Numbered from the stretch's first letter, positions 1 through 8,307 are shown. The stretch: 64,000 nt of DNA from Phycisphaerae bacterium (GCA_030428945.1 JAUIEC010000010.1:124001-188000); one strand, 5' to 3'. Numbers and translations: made by a program. The notes: a model not told the origin generated them from the letters alone.

Positions 1-101
1 TCGAAGTCGCCCTCGCGGTCGATGCGGGTGGCGGCGGCGTAGTAGTAGTAGCCGGCCGACAGAACGGCCAGCGTGCCAATCATCAGGAGCGCGTTGCGCA
101 T
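1..101 (-). CDS. LptC-like membrane-anchored protein, N-terminal fragment (runs off the window)
   Basis: Only about 33 codons are present. The peptide begins MRNALLMIGTLAVLSAG and continues with a run of tyrosines and alanines, which is a single N-terminal membrane anchor followed by the start of a periplasmic domain. The start lies 4 nt after the kdsC stop, so the two are almost certainly co-transcribed. In many diderm bacteria kdsC is followed by lptC, the bitopic periplasmic component of the LPS export machine. That neighbourhood plus the topology is the only basis for the name; too little sequence remains to see family motifs. Confidence 0.5.
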   Translation of the reverse strand, partial: MRNALLMIGTLAVLSAGYYYYAAATRIDREGDF

Positions 102-105
102 ACGT

Positions 106-687
106 TCAACTCCGGGGGCCGTCGTCGGCACTCGTCTGCCGTTGGAGAATCCGTTCCGCACCGTCCTTCTCGGAGATGCCGTAGTCGGCCAGGACCGTTT
201 CCCAGACGCCCTGGCGCCGCAACAGGTGTTCGATCGCCTCGCGGACCGCGCCGTCCCCGCCGCTGCGACGGGTCACGAAACGGGCGAGGGCCTGCACTTC
301 GGTGGCCGCGTTCGCCGGGGCCAGCGGATAGCCGACCGCCCGCAGGACCGGCAGGTCGGGGAAGTCATCGCCCATCATCGCCGTCTGCTCGGCCGGAATG
401 CCGAGCTTCTGCAGCAGTTGCCGCAGGTCGGCCAGCTTGTCGCGGCTGCCCTGGATGACGTGCCGCAGGCCGAGCTCCTCGCTGCGGCGCACGACGGCCA
501 TGCTCTTCTTGGCGGTCAGCAGGGCGACCTCGCCGACGTGCCGGCGGAACCACTGGATCGCGAGCCCGTCGTGCACGTGGAACGCCCGGATGGGCTCGGC
601 GAAGTTGTCGCCGAAGTAGCCCCACGACAGCCGCCCGTCGGTCAGGACCCCGTCAACATCGAGCACCAGTAGTCGCAAGTCGCTCAT
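106..687 (-). CDS. kdsC: 3-deoxy-D-manno-octulosonate 8-phosphate phosphatase (KdsC-type HAD phosphatase)
   Basis: It hydrolyses KDO-8-phosphate to KDO in the cytoplasm, a step of LPS inner-core synthesis. The 193-aa protein shows HAD motif 1 near the N-terminus (VLDVDGVLTDG, residues about 8-18), a GSRDK stretch after the middle, the acidic motif MGDDFPDLPVL (about 105-115), and the terminal GGDGAVRE signature that is typical of KdsC and distinguishes it from other small cap-less HAD enzymes. Length matches the family. It is followed after 4 nt by an LptC-like start, so the pair fits an LPS synthesis and export operon. Its presence implies an LPS-bearing outer membrane. Longer open frames on the opposite strand are codon-bias shadows. 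Confidence 0.92.
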   Translation of the reverse strand: MSDLRLLVLDVDGVLTDGRLSWGYFGDNFAEPIRAFHVHDGLAIQWFRRHVGEVALLTAKKSMAVVRRSEELGLRHVIQGSRDKLADLRQLLQKLGIPAEQTAMMGDDFPDLPVLRAVGYPLAPANAATEVQALARFVTRRSGGDGAVREAIEHLLRRQGVWETVLADYGISEKDGAERILQRQTSADDGPRS

Positions 688-794
688 CGAGCCTGCCTTA
701 TCGCCGGGTGGCCGGGTTCGCCGCTCGAACCGGAAGCTGTAGTATACGCGAAGCGGGCCCGTGGATTAATCGGGACCTCGGGAGGCGACGGCGG

Positions 795-1640
795 ATGGAA
801 GCGATCGATCTGGGCGGCCTGCGGGTCCGCATGATCTCCGGCGGCGAACTGTGGCTCGATGGCGGGGCGATGTTCGGGATCATCCCGCGGGTGATCTGGT
901 CACGCGCCACCGCCCCCGACGAGGCCCACCGCATCCGCCTGGCCTGCAACTGCCTGCTGGTCGAATGGGACGGCGACAGCGACCGCCGGGCGATCGTCGA
1001 GGCCGGCGTCGGCCAGAAGTACACCCCCAAGGAACAGAAGATCTTCGCGATCGACCCGACCGAGTGGATCGGCTCCAGCCTGACCGCCGCCGGGGTCGCC
1101 GCCGAGACGATCAGCGACGTACTGCTGACGCACCTGCACTTCGATCACGGCGGGGGCCTCAGCACGCGCGACGCCGACGACCGCCTCGTGCCGACCTTCC
1201 CGCGGGCCCGCATCCACGTGCAGGAGCAGGAACTGTCCGACGCGCTGTCGGGCTTCGGCATCATGACCAGCACCTACCGCCCCGAGAACCTCGAACCGCT
1301 CGCCGAACGCTGGGCCCCGCACGCCGGCGGCGTCGAGATGCTGCCCGGCATCACGGCTCTGCCGACGCCCGGCCATACCCGCGGCCACACCTCGCTGGTC
1401 CTGCGTGGCAGCGAACGCACGCTGTTGTTCGTCGGGGACGTGCTGCCGACGGCCGCCCATGTCGGGGCCCCGTTCAACATGGCCTACGACCTGTTCCCGC
1501 TCGACAACCGGGCCAGCAAGCAGGCCCTGCTGCGCCGCGCCGCGGACGAGGACTGGGTGCTGGTGCTGGGGCACGAGCCGGACACGCCGCTGGTGCGGGT
1601 GGTCGTCGAGGGCGACTGGTACCGGTTCGAGGCGGTCTGA
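795..1640 (+). CDS. Metallo-beta-lactamase-fold hydrolase
   Basis: The hallmark metal site THLHFDHGGG sits at about residue 114. A later GHTRGHTSLVL gives the third metal histidine, GDVLPTAAHV the bridging aspartate, and LGHEPD near the C-terminus the last histidine. The protein therefore has a complete two-metal MBL site. The substrate cannot be read from sequence; close-looking families include N-acyl-homoserine lactonase-like and YtnP-like hydrolases. The ATG at 795 is chosen over upstream in-frame starts because GGAGG lies just before it and the fold begins immediately after. It is divergent from kdsC, so the 688-794 gap should hold both promoters. Confidence 0.85.
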   Translation: MEAIDLGGLRVRMISGGELWLDGGAMFGIIPRVIWSRATAPDEAHRIRLACNCLLVEWDGDSDRRAIVEAGVGQKYTPKEQKIFAIDPTEWIGSSLTAAGVAAETISDVLLTHLHFDHGGGLSTRDADDRLVPTFPRARIHVQEQELSDALSGFGIMTSTYRPENLEPLAERWAPHAGGVEMLPGITALPTPGHTRGHTSLVLRGSERTLLFVGDVLPTAAHVGAPFNMAYDLFPLDNRASKQALLRRAADEDWVLVLGHEPDTPLVRVVVEGDWYRFEAV

Positions 1641-1794
1641 TAAGGGCTGCCGGGCCGCCTCGCGCGCTGGCTGGCGCAAAACCTGCCTGACCTTGCCGAA
1701 CAAATTCGATACTTCCCATTGAAGGCCCATCGCCGGATCACCGATGTGCGCCAGAAGGGCCCCCCCGGGAGGGGCTGTCCTCGGAGGTATCGTC

Positions 1795-2262
1795 ATGCAG
1801 ACCGAATCAACACCGACGCCGCTGTGGCGGCCCGAGCACAGCCTGCTCCTCGCGCAGGCCGCCTGCCTGTCCCTCGGCACCGGCCTCGTGCTCTGGGGCC
1901 TGGCCCCCGCCGTCATCGAGCGGATCGTCACCGGGCACACGCCGCCGCTGGCGATGCTGGCGATGAACGCCCTGATCTTCCTGCTCGGCTCGGCGTTTCT
2001 GCTGTCGAGCTTCATGATTCACGCCCGGCGGCGCTGGGCGGCCTGGTTCGCCTTTGGCCTGGCCGTGATGCTCGGCGGCGCCGGCGTCGCGATCATCCTG
2101 GCCACCGGGATGCGCTCGTCCAGTTCGTTCCTGCTGCTGATCTCGGCCGTGACGAGTTTCTCGACCTGGCTGGCGATCGACGCGCTCGGCACGCTGAACC
2201 GCGGCCGCAAGCCGCGCGGCGGCTACTCTTTCCACGCCGACGCGAGCGAACAGCCGGGCTGA
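1795..2262 (+). CDS. Small four-helix integral membrane protein, function unknown
   Basis: The 155-aa product has a short polar N-terminus and four hydrophobic segments, at about residues 18-38, 48-68, 78-98 and 103-123. It ends in a basic tail rich in R, K and G. The start at 1795 is preceded by GGAGGTATC at good spacing, so the upstream in-frame GTG and ATG codons are not needed. No catalytic motif is visible. An intrinsic terminator follows 28 nt after the stop, which suggests a single-gene unit or the end of a unit begun by the MBL hydrolase. Confidence 0.75.
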   Translation: MQTESTPTPLWRPEHSLLLAQAACLSLGTGLVLWGLAPAVIERIVTGHTPPLAMLAMNALIFLLGSAFLLSSFMIHARRRWAAWFAFGLAVMLGGAGVAIILATGMRSSSSFLLLISAVTSFSTWLAIDALGTLNRGRKPRGGYSFHADASEQPG

Positions 2263-2290
2263 GTTTCGTTCAGGATTGCGGAATCAAGAA

Positions 2291-2322
2291 GGGGCGCGCG
2301 CCGCTGGGCACGCGTCCCTTTT
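2291..2322 (+). terminator. Intrinsic terminator after the membrane protein gene
   Basis: GGGGCGCG at 2291-2298 pairs with CGCGTCCC at 2311-2318 (one G-T pair) and is followed by TTTT. Confidence 0.7.
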
Positions 2323-2331
2323 CGCGTTTGA

Positions 2332-2702
2332 CGCGTGGCGGTCTCATCGGTCGGTGAATACACGTGTGCGGAGATGCGATCGTAGGGTGCGTCATCGACG
2401 CGGCCGACCGCGCTCGCATCGGCCCCGGCGGCTCCAGGCGTCGATGCCGCACCGCGTGGCGGTCTCATCGGTCGGTGAATCCACGTGTGCGGAGACGCGA
2501 TCGTAGGGTGCGTCATCGACGCGGCCGACCGCGCTCGCATCGGCCCCGGCGGCTCCAGGCGTCGATGCCGCACCGCGTGGCGATCTCATCGGTCGGTGAA
2601 TCCACGTGTCCGGAGATGCGATCGTAGGGTGCGTCATCGACGCGGCCGACCGCGCTTGCATCGGCCCCGGCGGCTCCAGGCGTCGATGCCGCACCGCGTG
2701 GC
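2332..2702. repeat. Three tandem 121-bp repeats, each carrying a GTAG-led palindrome
   Basis: Units run 2332-2452, 2453-2573 and 2574-2694, plus 8 bp of a fourth. They differ by only a few substitutions. Each unit contains GTAGGGTGCGTCATCGACGC (from 2382, 2503 and 2624) and, about 50 bp later, its imperfect inverted partner GCGTCGATGCCGCACC. The palindromic half also occurs singly at 6.24 kb and as an inverted pair at 14.2-14.45 kb. The array fills the gap between the membrane protein and the 3' end of argS; no gene is visible in it. Confidence 0.9.
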
Positions 2703-2731
2703 CGAGAGCGGTGGCACCTCACCTGCGTGCG

Positions 2732-4804
2732 TCACATCTTCTCGCTGACTTCGATGCCGAGCAGACCCAGGCCGGTCTTGAGCGTCCGGGCGGTCAGGTC
2801 GCACAGCCGCATGCGGCTCAGGCGGAGCGGTTCGGTCTCGCTCTTGAGAACCGGGCAGGCTTCGTAGAATCGCATGAACGCCGCGGCCAGGTCGTACAGG
2901 TAGGCGCACAGCGTGTGCGGCAGCAGGTCGCCGGCCAGTTGCGTGACCGCCTCCGGGAAGCGCAGCAGGTGCAGCCCCAGGGCCCGCTCCTCGGGCGTTC
3001 CGAGTTGCAGTTGCACCGCCCCGGCGTAGACGTCGGGCGCCCCGAACTGCTCGGCCGCCTTGCGGTAGATCGAGCGGATCCGGGCATAGCCGTACAGCAT
3101 GTAGGGGGCCGTGTTGCCCTGCAGCGCCAGCATCTGGTCCCAACTGAAGACGTAGTCGCCGTTGCGGTCACGCGACAGGTCGGCGTACTTGACGGCCGCG
3201 ATGCCGACCCGGCGGGCGATCTCCTGCTGCTGGGCGGCGGTCAGCGTGCGGTCACGCTCGGCCTGCTTCTGAACCACGACCTCCAGGGCCCGGCGCTCGG
3301 CCTCGTCGAGCAGTTCGCTCAGCTTGACGTTGTCGCCGCTGCGGGTCTTCAAAGGCTTGCGGTCCTCGCCCAGCACGCTGCCGAAGGTCGTGTGTTCGAG
3401 CGTCACGTCGTCGCAGGCCCAGCCGATGTTGCGGGCCGCCTGGAAGAACATCTCGAAGTGCAGCTTCTGTCGCGCGTCGGTCACGTAGATCAGCCGGCGC
3501 CCTCCCAGGTCCTCGATCCGGTACCGAATCGCGGCCAGGTCCGTCGTCGCGTAGAGGAACGCCCCGTCCGACTTCCGCACGATCATCGGCAGCGGGTCGC
3601 CGTCGGGATTCCGAAACTGCGGCGTGCCGTCGGCCTGGTAGAAGTACAGGCACTGGGCCCCGTCGTCCTCGCGCAGAACCGTGCACGCCCGCCCCGCAAC
3701 CGGCTCGGCCGGCAGTTTCTCGCGCAGTTCGGCCAGCACCGGCGCGAGCCGCGGATCGAAGAAGCTCTCGCCGCAGACATCGTCGCGGTTCAGCAGCACG
3801 CCCAGCCGCTCGTAGATCCGCTGGCAGTAGCCCAGCGAGATCTCGCACGCCTCGCGCCACTCCTGGCGTTCGTAAGCGTTCGCCTCGCCCCCGGCCTGCA
3901 GGTGCGTCGTGACGATCCGGGCGATCTCGCTGAGCTGATCGCTGCGCCCGTCGGGGTCCCGCACCGGGCAGTCGACGCCGGCGCTGACGGCCGTCACGGC
4001 CTGGATGAACTGGTAGCCCAGTTCGAGATCCTGCACCGGAATGTCGAGCCCCGGCGGAATCGGGTTGGCGAGGTCCTCGGACCACTCGGCCGCGATCGGG
4101 GCGAGCAGTTCCTGGCGGACGCTGACGGTCTTGCCCTTGGCATCCTGGACGGCGGCCAGTCGGTCGCGGATGGCCTGCGCGTCCTCGCCCCGGCGCCGGC
4201 GCGTCTTCAGGTACCAGAGGCCGAGGATCGCCATGCCCATGGCGGTGCCCCAGTCTCCGACGTGGTTCTGGCGCACGACCGGGTAGCCGAGGAACGACAG
4301 CACGCGGGCGAAGACGTCGCCGATGATCGTGCTGCGCAGGTGCCCGACATGCATCTGCTTGGCGATGTTCGGCGAGGAATAGTCGAGGATCACCTTCGGC
4401 AGCGGCCTGCCTTGGTGGGTCGTGATCAGGTGGTCGGTGGCCGTCAGCAGCGGGACGCCGACGCGATCGGGGGTTCCGTCGCGCGGGCCGGGGATGTCGC
4501 CAAGGCGGCCGGCCAGGGCCTCGTCGCGCAGGCGGATGTTGATGAAGCCGGGGCCGGCGATTTCGAGCGGCCCGCACAGGTCGTCAAGCCGCACGGCCGC
4601 CACGATCGCCTCGGCGATCTCGCGCGGCTTCCGCTTCAGCGGCTTGCCGAGCGGCATCGCGGCGTTGCACTGGTAATCGCCGTGGGCGGGGTCGCTGGTC
4701 GCCCGCAGCAGCGTCTCGCCCGGCGAAACCTCCCGCCCGGCCACCTGCGAAACCGCGGCCGCAAACCGCCGGCGTAACTCGTCAAGCAGAGTACTGGTTG
4801 CCAT
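2732..4804 (-). CDS. argS: Arginyl-tRNA synthetase
   Basis: It charges tRNA-Arg in the cytoplasm. The class I HIGH box appears as HVGH at residues 152-155 inside SSPNIAKQMHVGHLRS, which is characteristic of ArgRS. The N-terminal Add1-like region precedes it, and the DALR anticodon-binding domain ends the protein (ALQGNTAPYMLYGYARIRSI onward). The KMSKS position reads GEDRKPLKTRSGD, a degenerate form common in ArgRS. At 690 aa it is about 110 residues longer than typical bacterial ArgRS. The extra length appears to lie between about 205 and 330, after the nucleotide-binding core. Single-gene transcription is likely, since repeats flank both ends. Confidence 0.95.
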   Translation of the reverse strand: MATSTLLDELRRRFAAAVSQVAGREVSPGETLLRATSDPAHGDYQCNAAMPLGKPLKRKPREIAEAIVAAVRLDDLCGPLEIAGPGFINIRLRDEALAGRLGDIPGPRDGTPDRVGVPLLTATDHLITTHQGRPLPKVILDYSSPNIAKQMHVGHLRSTIIGDVFARVLSFLGYPVVRQNHVGDWGTAMGMAILGLWYLKTRRRRGEDAQAIRDRLAAVQDAKGKTVSVRQELLAPIAAEWSEDLANPIPPGLDIPVQDLELGYQFIQAVTAVSAGVDCPVRDPDGRSDQLSEIARIVTTHLQAGGEANAYERQEWREACEISLGYCQRIYERLGVLLNRDDVCGESFFDPRLAPVLAELREKLPAEPVAGRACTVLREDDGAQCLYFYQADGTPQFRNPDGDPLPMIVRKSDGAFLYATTDLAAIRYRIEDLGGRRLIYVTDARQKLHFEMFFQAARNIGWACDDVTLEHTTFGSVLGEDRKPLKTRSGDNVKLSELLDEAERRALEVVVQKQAERDRTLTAAQQQEIARRVGIAAVKYADLSRDRNGDYVFSWDQMLALQGNTAPYMLYGYARIRSIYRKAAEQFGAPDVYAGAVQLQLGTPEERALGLHLLRFPEAVTQLAGDLLPHTLCAYLYDLAAAFMRFYEACPVLKSETEPLRLSRMRLCDLTARTLKTGLGLLGIEVSEKM

Positions 4805-4814
4805 GGGGGGAGAA

Positions 4815-4866
4815 TACCTGAAGGGAGCGAGGGAGCAAGGGAGCGAGGGAGCAAGGGAGCGAGGGC
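4815..4866. repeat. Octanucleotide repeat (GGGAGCRA)n, G-rich on + strand
   Basis: About six units of GGGAGCGA or GGGAGCAA in register, starting 10 bp from the argS start codon. Together with the C-rich copy at 4973-5010 it forms an inverted pair around a gap of about 105 bp. Confidence 0.9.
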
Positions 4867-4972
4867 AGAGAGCGACGGGTTCCCGTGGTCATGAGCACTC
4901 GCAATTCTCTGAACAGGGGAGGCATCGAGGTCGGGAGCATCGCACGGAGCCGGGCCGCCACCCGCGCCCTCC

Positions 4973-5010
4973 TCGCTCCCTGGCTCCCTCGCTCCCTCGC
5001 TCCCTTCCGG
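4973..5010. repeat. Octanucleotide repeat, C-rich on + strand
   Basis: Repeats of CTCCCTCG and CTCCCTGG, complementary to the copy at 4815. The glycosyltransferase start codon is 16 bp downstream, so the repeat lies in that gene's promoter or leader. Confidence 0.9.
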
Positions 5011-5025
5011 CTATTGTCGCGTTCT

Positions 5026-6243
5026 ATGCACATCTGCCACGTAATCACCCGGCTGATCGTCGGCGGCGCGCAGGAGAACACGCTGTTGAGCTGCGAGGGG
5101 CTGCATGCCCGCGGCTTTCGTGTCACGCTCGTGACCGGGCCGACCGTCGGGCCCGAAGGCAGTCTCGTCCGGCGGGCCGAGCAGGGGGGCTACGACCTGG
5201 TCACGCTGCCGTCGCTGGTCCGGGCCGTTCGGCCGCTGACCGATCTGCGCTGCCGCCGCGAGATGGCCGCGCTGTTCCGTCGCCTGCGACCGGACGTGGT
5301 GCACACCCACAGCAGCAAGGCCGGCGTGCTCGGCCGGCTGGCGGCCCGCGACGCCGGGATCGCGCGGATCGTGCACACGATCCACGGCATGAGCTTCAAT
5401 CGCACCCAGCCGCCGCTGCTGCGGAAACTCTACGCGACCCTCGAACGGCACTGCGCGCGTTTCACCGAACGAATCGTCACCGTCGCCGACGCGATGATCG
5501 AACAGAGCCTCGCGGCCGGCGTCGGCTCGCGCGGGCAGTACCGCACGATCTACTCGGGCATGGAGATCGAGCGGTTCGATCCGGCCCGCTACGACCGGGT
5601 GGCCGTGCGGCGCGAGCTGGGATTCTCGGATCAGGACGTGATCGTTGCGACGGTGGCGCGACTGTTCGCCCGCAAGGGCTACGAGCAGTTGATCCCGATC
5701 ATTGCGCGGCTGGCCGACCGGGTGCCGCACCTGCGTTTCCTGTGGATCGGCGACGGCGCGCAGCGCGAGCGGTACCTGGCCGAACTGACCCGGCTGGGTG
5801 TCCGCGAGCGGGTCACGCTGACCGGACTGGTGCCGCCCGAGGAGATCCCGCGCCTGCTGGCCGGCTGCGACCTGCTGGCCCACACCTCGCAGTGGGAGGG
5901 CCTGCCCCGGGCGGTCGTGCAGGGCCTGCTGCTGGGACTGCCGGCCGTCGCGTTCGCGATCGACGGCACCCCCGAGGTCGTGCACGACCACCAGACCGGA
6001 CGCCTGATCGACCTGAACGACCAGGCCGGCTTCGTCGAGGCCCTCGCCGACCTGGCCGGTGATGCCGACCGGCGCGCCCGACTCGGCACGGCCGGACGGG
6101 ACCTGTGCCGCCAGCGCTTCGCGGCCGAGACGATGGTCACGGCCCTGGCGGAGATGTACGAAGAGGGAGCGAGGGAGCCAGGGAGCGAGGGAGCGAGGGA
6201 GCCAGGGAGCGACGCACCTCGCCGCGAGCCACCGGGATCGTAG
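5026..6243 (+). CDS. GT4-type glycosyltransferase
   Basis: A 405-aa GT-B fold enzyme that probably transfers a sugar from a nucleotide donor in cell-envelope glycan synthesis. The N-terminal acceptor half opens with a short strand and the VGGAQENTL loop; HTHSSKAGVLGR and TIHGMSFN follow. The C-terminal donor half carries VARLFARKGYEQLIPI, GDGAQRERY and the E-x7-E region WEGLPRAVVQGLLLGLP with DGTPEVV. The ATG at 5026 is chosen because the family fold starts there and the upstream extension is encoded by octamer repeats. The last 25 or so residues (GAREPGSEGAREPGS and on) are translated octamer repeat, and the stop TAG is part of a downstream GTAG palindrome, so the native 3' end appears to have been replaced. 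Confidence 0.88.
   Translation: MHICHVITRLIVGGAQENTLLSCEGLHARGFRVTLVTGPTVGPEGSLVRRAEQGGYDLVTLPSLVRAVRPLTDLRCRREMAALFRRLRPDVVHTHSSKAGVLGRLAARDAGIARIVHTIHGMSFNRTQPPLLRKLYATLERHCARFTERIVTVADAMIEQSLAAGVGSRGQYRTIYSGMEIERFDPARYDRVAVRRELGFSDQDVIVATVARLFARKGYEQLIPIIARLADRVPHLRFLWIGDGAQRERYLAELTRLGVRERVTLTGLVPPEEIPRLLAGCDLLAHTSQWEGLPRAVVQGLLLGLPAVAFAIDGTPEVVHDHQTGRLIDLNDQAGFVEALADLAGDADRRARLGTAGRDLCRQRFAAETMVTALAEMYEEGAREPGSEGAREPGSDAPRREPPGS
6164..6212. repeat. Octamer repeat inside the glycosyltransferase 3' end
   Basis: GGGAGCGA and GGGAGCCA units, translated in frame as a Gly/Ala/Arg/Glu/Pro/Ser tail. Confidence 0.85.
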
Positions 6244-6319
6244 GGTGCGTCATCGACGCGGCCGACCGCGCCCCCATCCGACCCGGCGACCCCGGGCGTC
6301 GATGCCGCACCGCGTGGCA
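6240..6319. repeat. GTAG-led REP-like palindrome, single copy
   Basis: Same element as in the 2.3-2.7 kb array: GTAGGGTGCGTCATCGACGC at 6240 and GCGTCGATGCCGCACC at 6296-6311. Its TAG is the stop codon of the glycosyltransferase. Confidence 0.85.
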
Positions 6320-6429
6320 CTTCCAACGTCCGGTCGAATCCACGCGCGCCGAGAAGACACCGGAGCCTGGCGGCGGCACGATCCGGCGCGGCACTTTCGC
6401 TTCGCGGGGCTTTGACGTAGAGTCCCCGA

Positions 6430-6966
6430 ATGGAAGGCGACATCGACCGCATTCTGTTGACCAGCACGCAGATCCACGCCCGTGTGCGCGAGGTGGCGGC
6501 CGAGATCGCCGAGACCTACCGCGGGGACGAGACCGAACTGACCATCGTGCCGGTCCTGTCCGGGTCGATCATCTTCGTGGCCGACCTGATTCGCGAACTC
6601 CCCGTCAAGATGAAGATCGCGATGCTGCAGCTCTCCAGCTACCGCGGCGACACCCGCGGCGAACTGCGGACGCTGCTGGACCTGGTCGGCGATGTCTCCG
6701 GCCGCGACGTGCTGGTGGTCGACGACATCCTCGACAGCGGCCAGACGATCCGCCACATCAAGGAAGACATCGAGACCAAGAACCCGCGCAGCCTGCGGAC
6801 CGCCGTGCTGCTGCGGAAACCCGACCGCGCCCCGGCCGACCTGCACGTCGACTTCGTCGGCTTCGACATCGAAGACTCGTTCGTGGTCGGGTACGGCCTG
6901 GACTACGACGACCACTACCGCAACTACCCCCACATCGGCGTGCTCAAACCCGACCTGACGAACTGA
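6430..6966 (+). CDS. hpt: Hypoxanthine (guanine) phosphoribosyltransferase
   Basis: A purine salvage enzyme that condenses hypoxanthine or guanine with PRPP in the cytoplasm. The 178-aa protein has the PRPP-binding signature VLVVDDILDSGQTI at about residues 96-109. The early VPVLSGSIIFVADLIREL loop and the QLSSYRGDTRGEL flexible loop fit this family, as does the terminal VGYGLDYDDHYRNYPHIGVL, which is diagnostic of bacterial Hpt. Length is normal. It follows the REP-like element and appears to be transcribed alone. Confidence 0.94.
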   Translation: MEGDIDRILLTSTQIHARVREVAAEIAETYRGDETELTIVPVLSGSIIFVADLIRELPVKMKIAMLQLSSYRGDTRGELRTLLDLVGDVSGRDVLVVDDILDSGQTIRHIKEDIETKNPRSLRTAVLLRKPDRAPADLHVDFVGFDIEDSFVVGYGLDYDDHYRNYPHIGVLKPDLTN

Positions 6967-7061
6967 CCGACGCAGCCAGTGCGCCGGAATCTGTGAACCG
7001 CCGCGCGGTTGGCAAGCGTCAGGACATGCGCGACCCCCAGCGGGGCAGGGCCGGAGCCCGC

Positions 7062-7095
7062 CGCCTTCTTTCACGCTTTCAGCCGTTCACCTTTT
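7062..7095. repeat. Short TTTCACNN octamer tract
   Basis: TTTCACGC, TTTCAGCC, GTTCACCT, TTTCA in 8-nt register, between the convergent hpt and HD-like genes. Same family as the tracts at 9.72 and 11.8 kb. Confidence 0.6.
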
Positions 7096-7766
7096 CATGG
7101 TGTTGCGGGCAGGTCTCCGCCGGTCAGTTGGGTTTCCATCTGCCGGACGCAGTCGCGGGCGGCGTCGAGTCGCTGGCGGGCCAGGACGCGGCTCTGTTCG
7201 AATCGCAGACCGTCGTTGATCCGCGCTTCCCAGAAATGGTATTCGTGCTGCCGGTTCCAGCTGGCGATCAGGTCGGCCAGGCTGCGACCCTCGGCCGCGT
7301 ACCGCCGCAACTGCCGCAGGATGTAGGGCAGGCCCATGTCGGCCAGGCTCTCGGCCTCGGCCAGGACCTGGGCTTCGGGCGTGCCGGTGAAGCGGTCGTG
7401 GCTCTGACGGATCGCTTCGCGGGCCACCTGGATCACTTCCGGCGAGACCATTCCGTTCACGAGATCGGGCAGGGCGGTGATCGCCGCCTCGCGCTGCTGC
7501 TCGTTGGTCGGGCGGTGCAGCACCAGGCCGGGGTGCAGGTCGCCGGCCCGGACCTCGAGGGCCCAGCCGACATTGCCGCAGGCCGCGCCCAGCAGGGCGG
7601 CCGTCTCGTCGGGGGGATCGTCCGCCAGTTCCGGGACCTTGCAGAGGAAACGGACCAGGCGCATCACGCGGACGGCGTGTTCCCACAGCCAGAGATCCTC
7701 CGCGCCCCCCGCCCGCAGAACGAGGTGCGGACGGACCTGCCGGCAGATCTGGTCGTAATCCGACAT
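7095..7766 (-). CDS. HD-domain-like protein with a degenerate metal site
   Basis: The 223-aa sequence follows the layout of HD phosphohydrolases. WEHAVRVMRLVRFL supplies the first histidine near residue 29. The second motif, normally LLHDIGW, reads ACGNVGW, so the HD pair is replaced by GN. The later region HDRFTGTPEAQVLAEAESL resembles the T-x-EA-x-DAD-x-L segment but carries Glu where the last aspartate is expected. It is therefore probably catalytically dead and may act as a binding or regulatory module. The HDOD gene lies divergently on the other side of a repeat-filled gap, which suggests a related signalling role. The start at 7766 is preceded by GGGAGTG; the longer frame upstream is translated octamer repeat. 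Confidence 0.65.
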   Translation of the reverse strand: MSDYDQICRQVRPHLVLRAGGAEDLWLWEHAVRVMRLVRFLCKVPELADDPPDETAALLGAACGNVGWALEVRAGDLHPGLVLHRPTNEQQREAAITALPDLVNGMVSPEVIQVAREAIRQSHDRFTGTPEAQVLAEAESLADMGLPYILRQLRRYAAEGRSLADLIASWNRQHEYHFWEARINDGLRFEQSRVLARQRLDAARDCVRQMETQLTGGDLPATP

Positions 7767-7827
7767 CGCGGCAACACTCCCGGCCGTGCGGTGAGCACGC
7801 CCGCTAGAGAACCTAATCGGAGCCCCC

Positions 7828-8020
7828 GGAGGGAGCAAGAGAAGGGAACGCGACAACGGAAGGGAGCGAGGGAGCTGGAGAAGGGAACGAGGGAGCAAGG
7901 GAGCGAGGGAGCGAGAGGAGGGAACGAGGGTGCAAGGGAGCGAGGGAGCAAGAGAGGGAGCGAGGGAAGGGAGCGAGGGTGCAGGGGAGCGAGGGAGCAA
8001 GAGAGGGAGCAAGGGAGCAA
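7828..8020. repeat. Long octamer repeat tract (GGGAGCRA)n, about 190 bp
   Basis: The longest such tract in the window, with interruptions (GGGAACGA variants). The 541-bp gap 7767-8307 between the divergent HD-like and HDOD genes holds this tract, a 37-bp dispersed element at 8045, and a C-rich octamer tract at 8137. No gene is visible in it. Confidence 0.9.
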
Positions 8021-8044
8021 GCGCGAGGGGTGCCCAACCCTTGA

Positions 8045-8081
8045 GCGAGCGCAGCGAGCGGAAGGGTGGGGGACTGCACCG
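8045..8081. repeat. 37-bp dispersed element, copy 1
   Basis: Starts GCGAGCGCAGCGAGCGG and ends GGGGGACTGCACCG. It matches 14311-14347 at about 35 of 37 positions. Confidence 0.75.
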
Positions 8082-8136
8082 GGCAGCAGGAACCGAGGAC
8101 GCGGAACAGGACCGCAGGAATCACGATCCCTCCGCC

Positions 8137-8171
8137 CTCGCTCCCTCGCTCCCTGGCTCCCTCGCTCCCTC
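8137..8171. repeat. Octamer repeat, C-rich on + strand
   Basis: CTCCCTCG and CTCCCTGG units, inverted relative to 7828-8020, so the two form arms of a large imperfect inverted repeat. Confidence 0.85.
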
Positions 8172-8307
8172 ACGAGATATCAGACCTGCTCACCGATCTG
8201 GGGGTGTCGCCGGGGTTCTTTCGGGGTTTTTGGCAAGCGGGTGGTTGGCCGGACCGATGTTTCTGACGAACCGGTAACAGCACGACATGCCAGCTCGGGA
8301 GATTGAG

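Noticed and set aside
2606-4777. A 723-codon open frame antisense to argS
   Set aside because: It is a codon-bias shadow: argS has all ArgRS motifs in the opposite strand, and the antisense translation is low-complexity and motif-free. The same applies to long antisense frames over pheS, pheT, korA, MscS and the S1 gene.
4885-5025. An N-terminal extension of the glycosyltransferase
   Set aside because: It is translated octamer repeat and the GT-B fold begins at the ATG at 5026.
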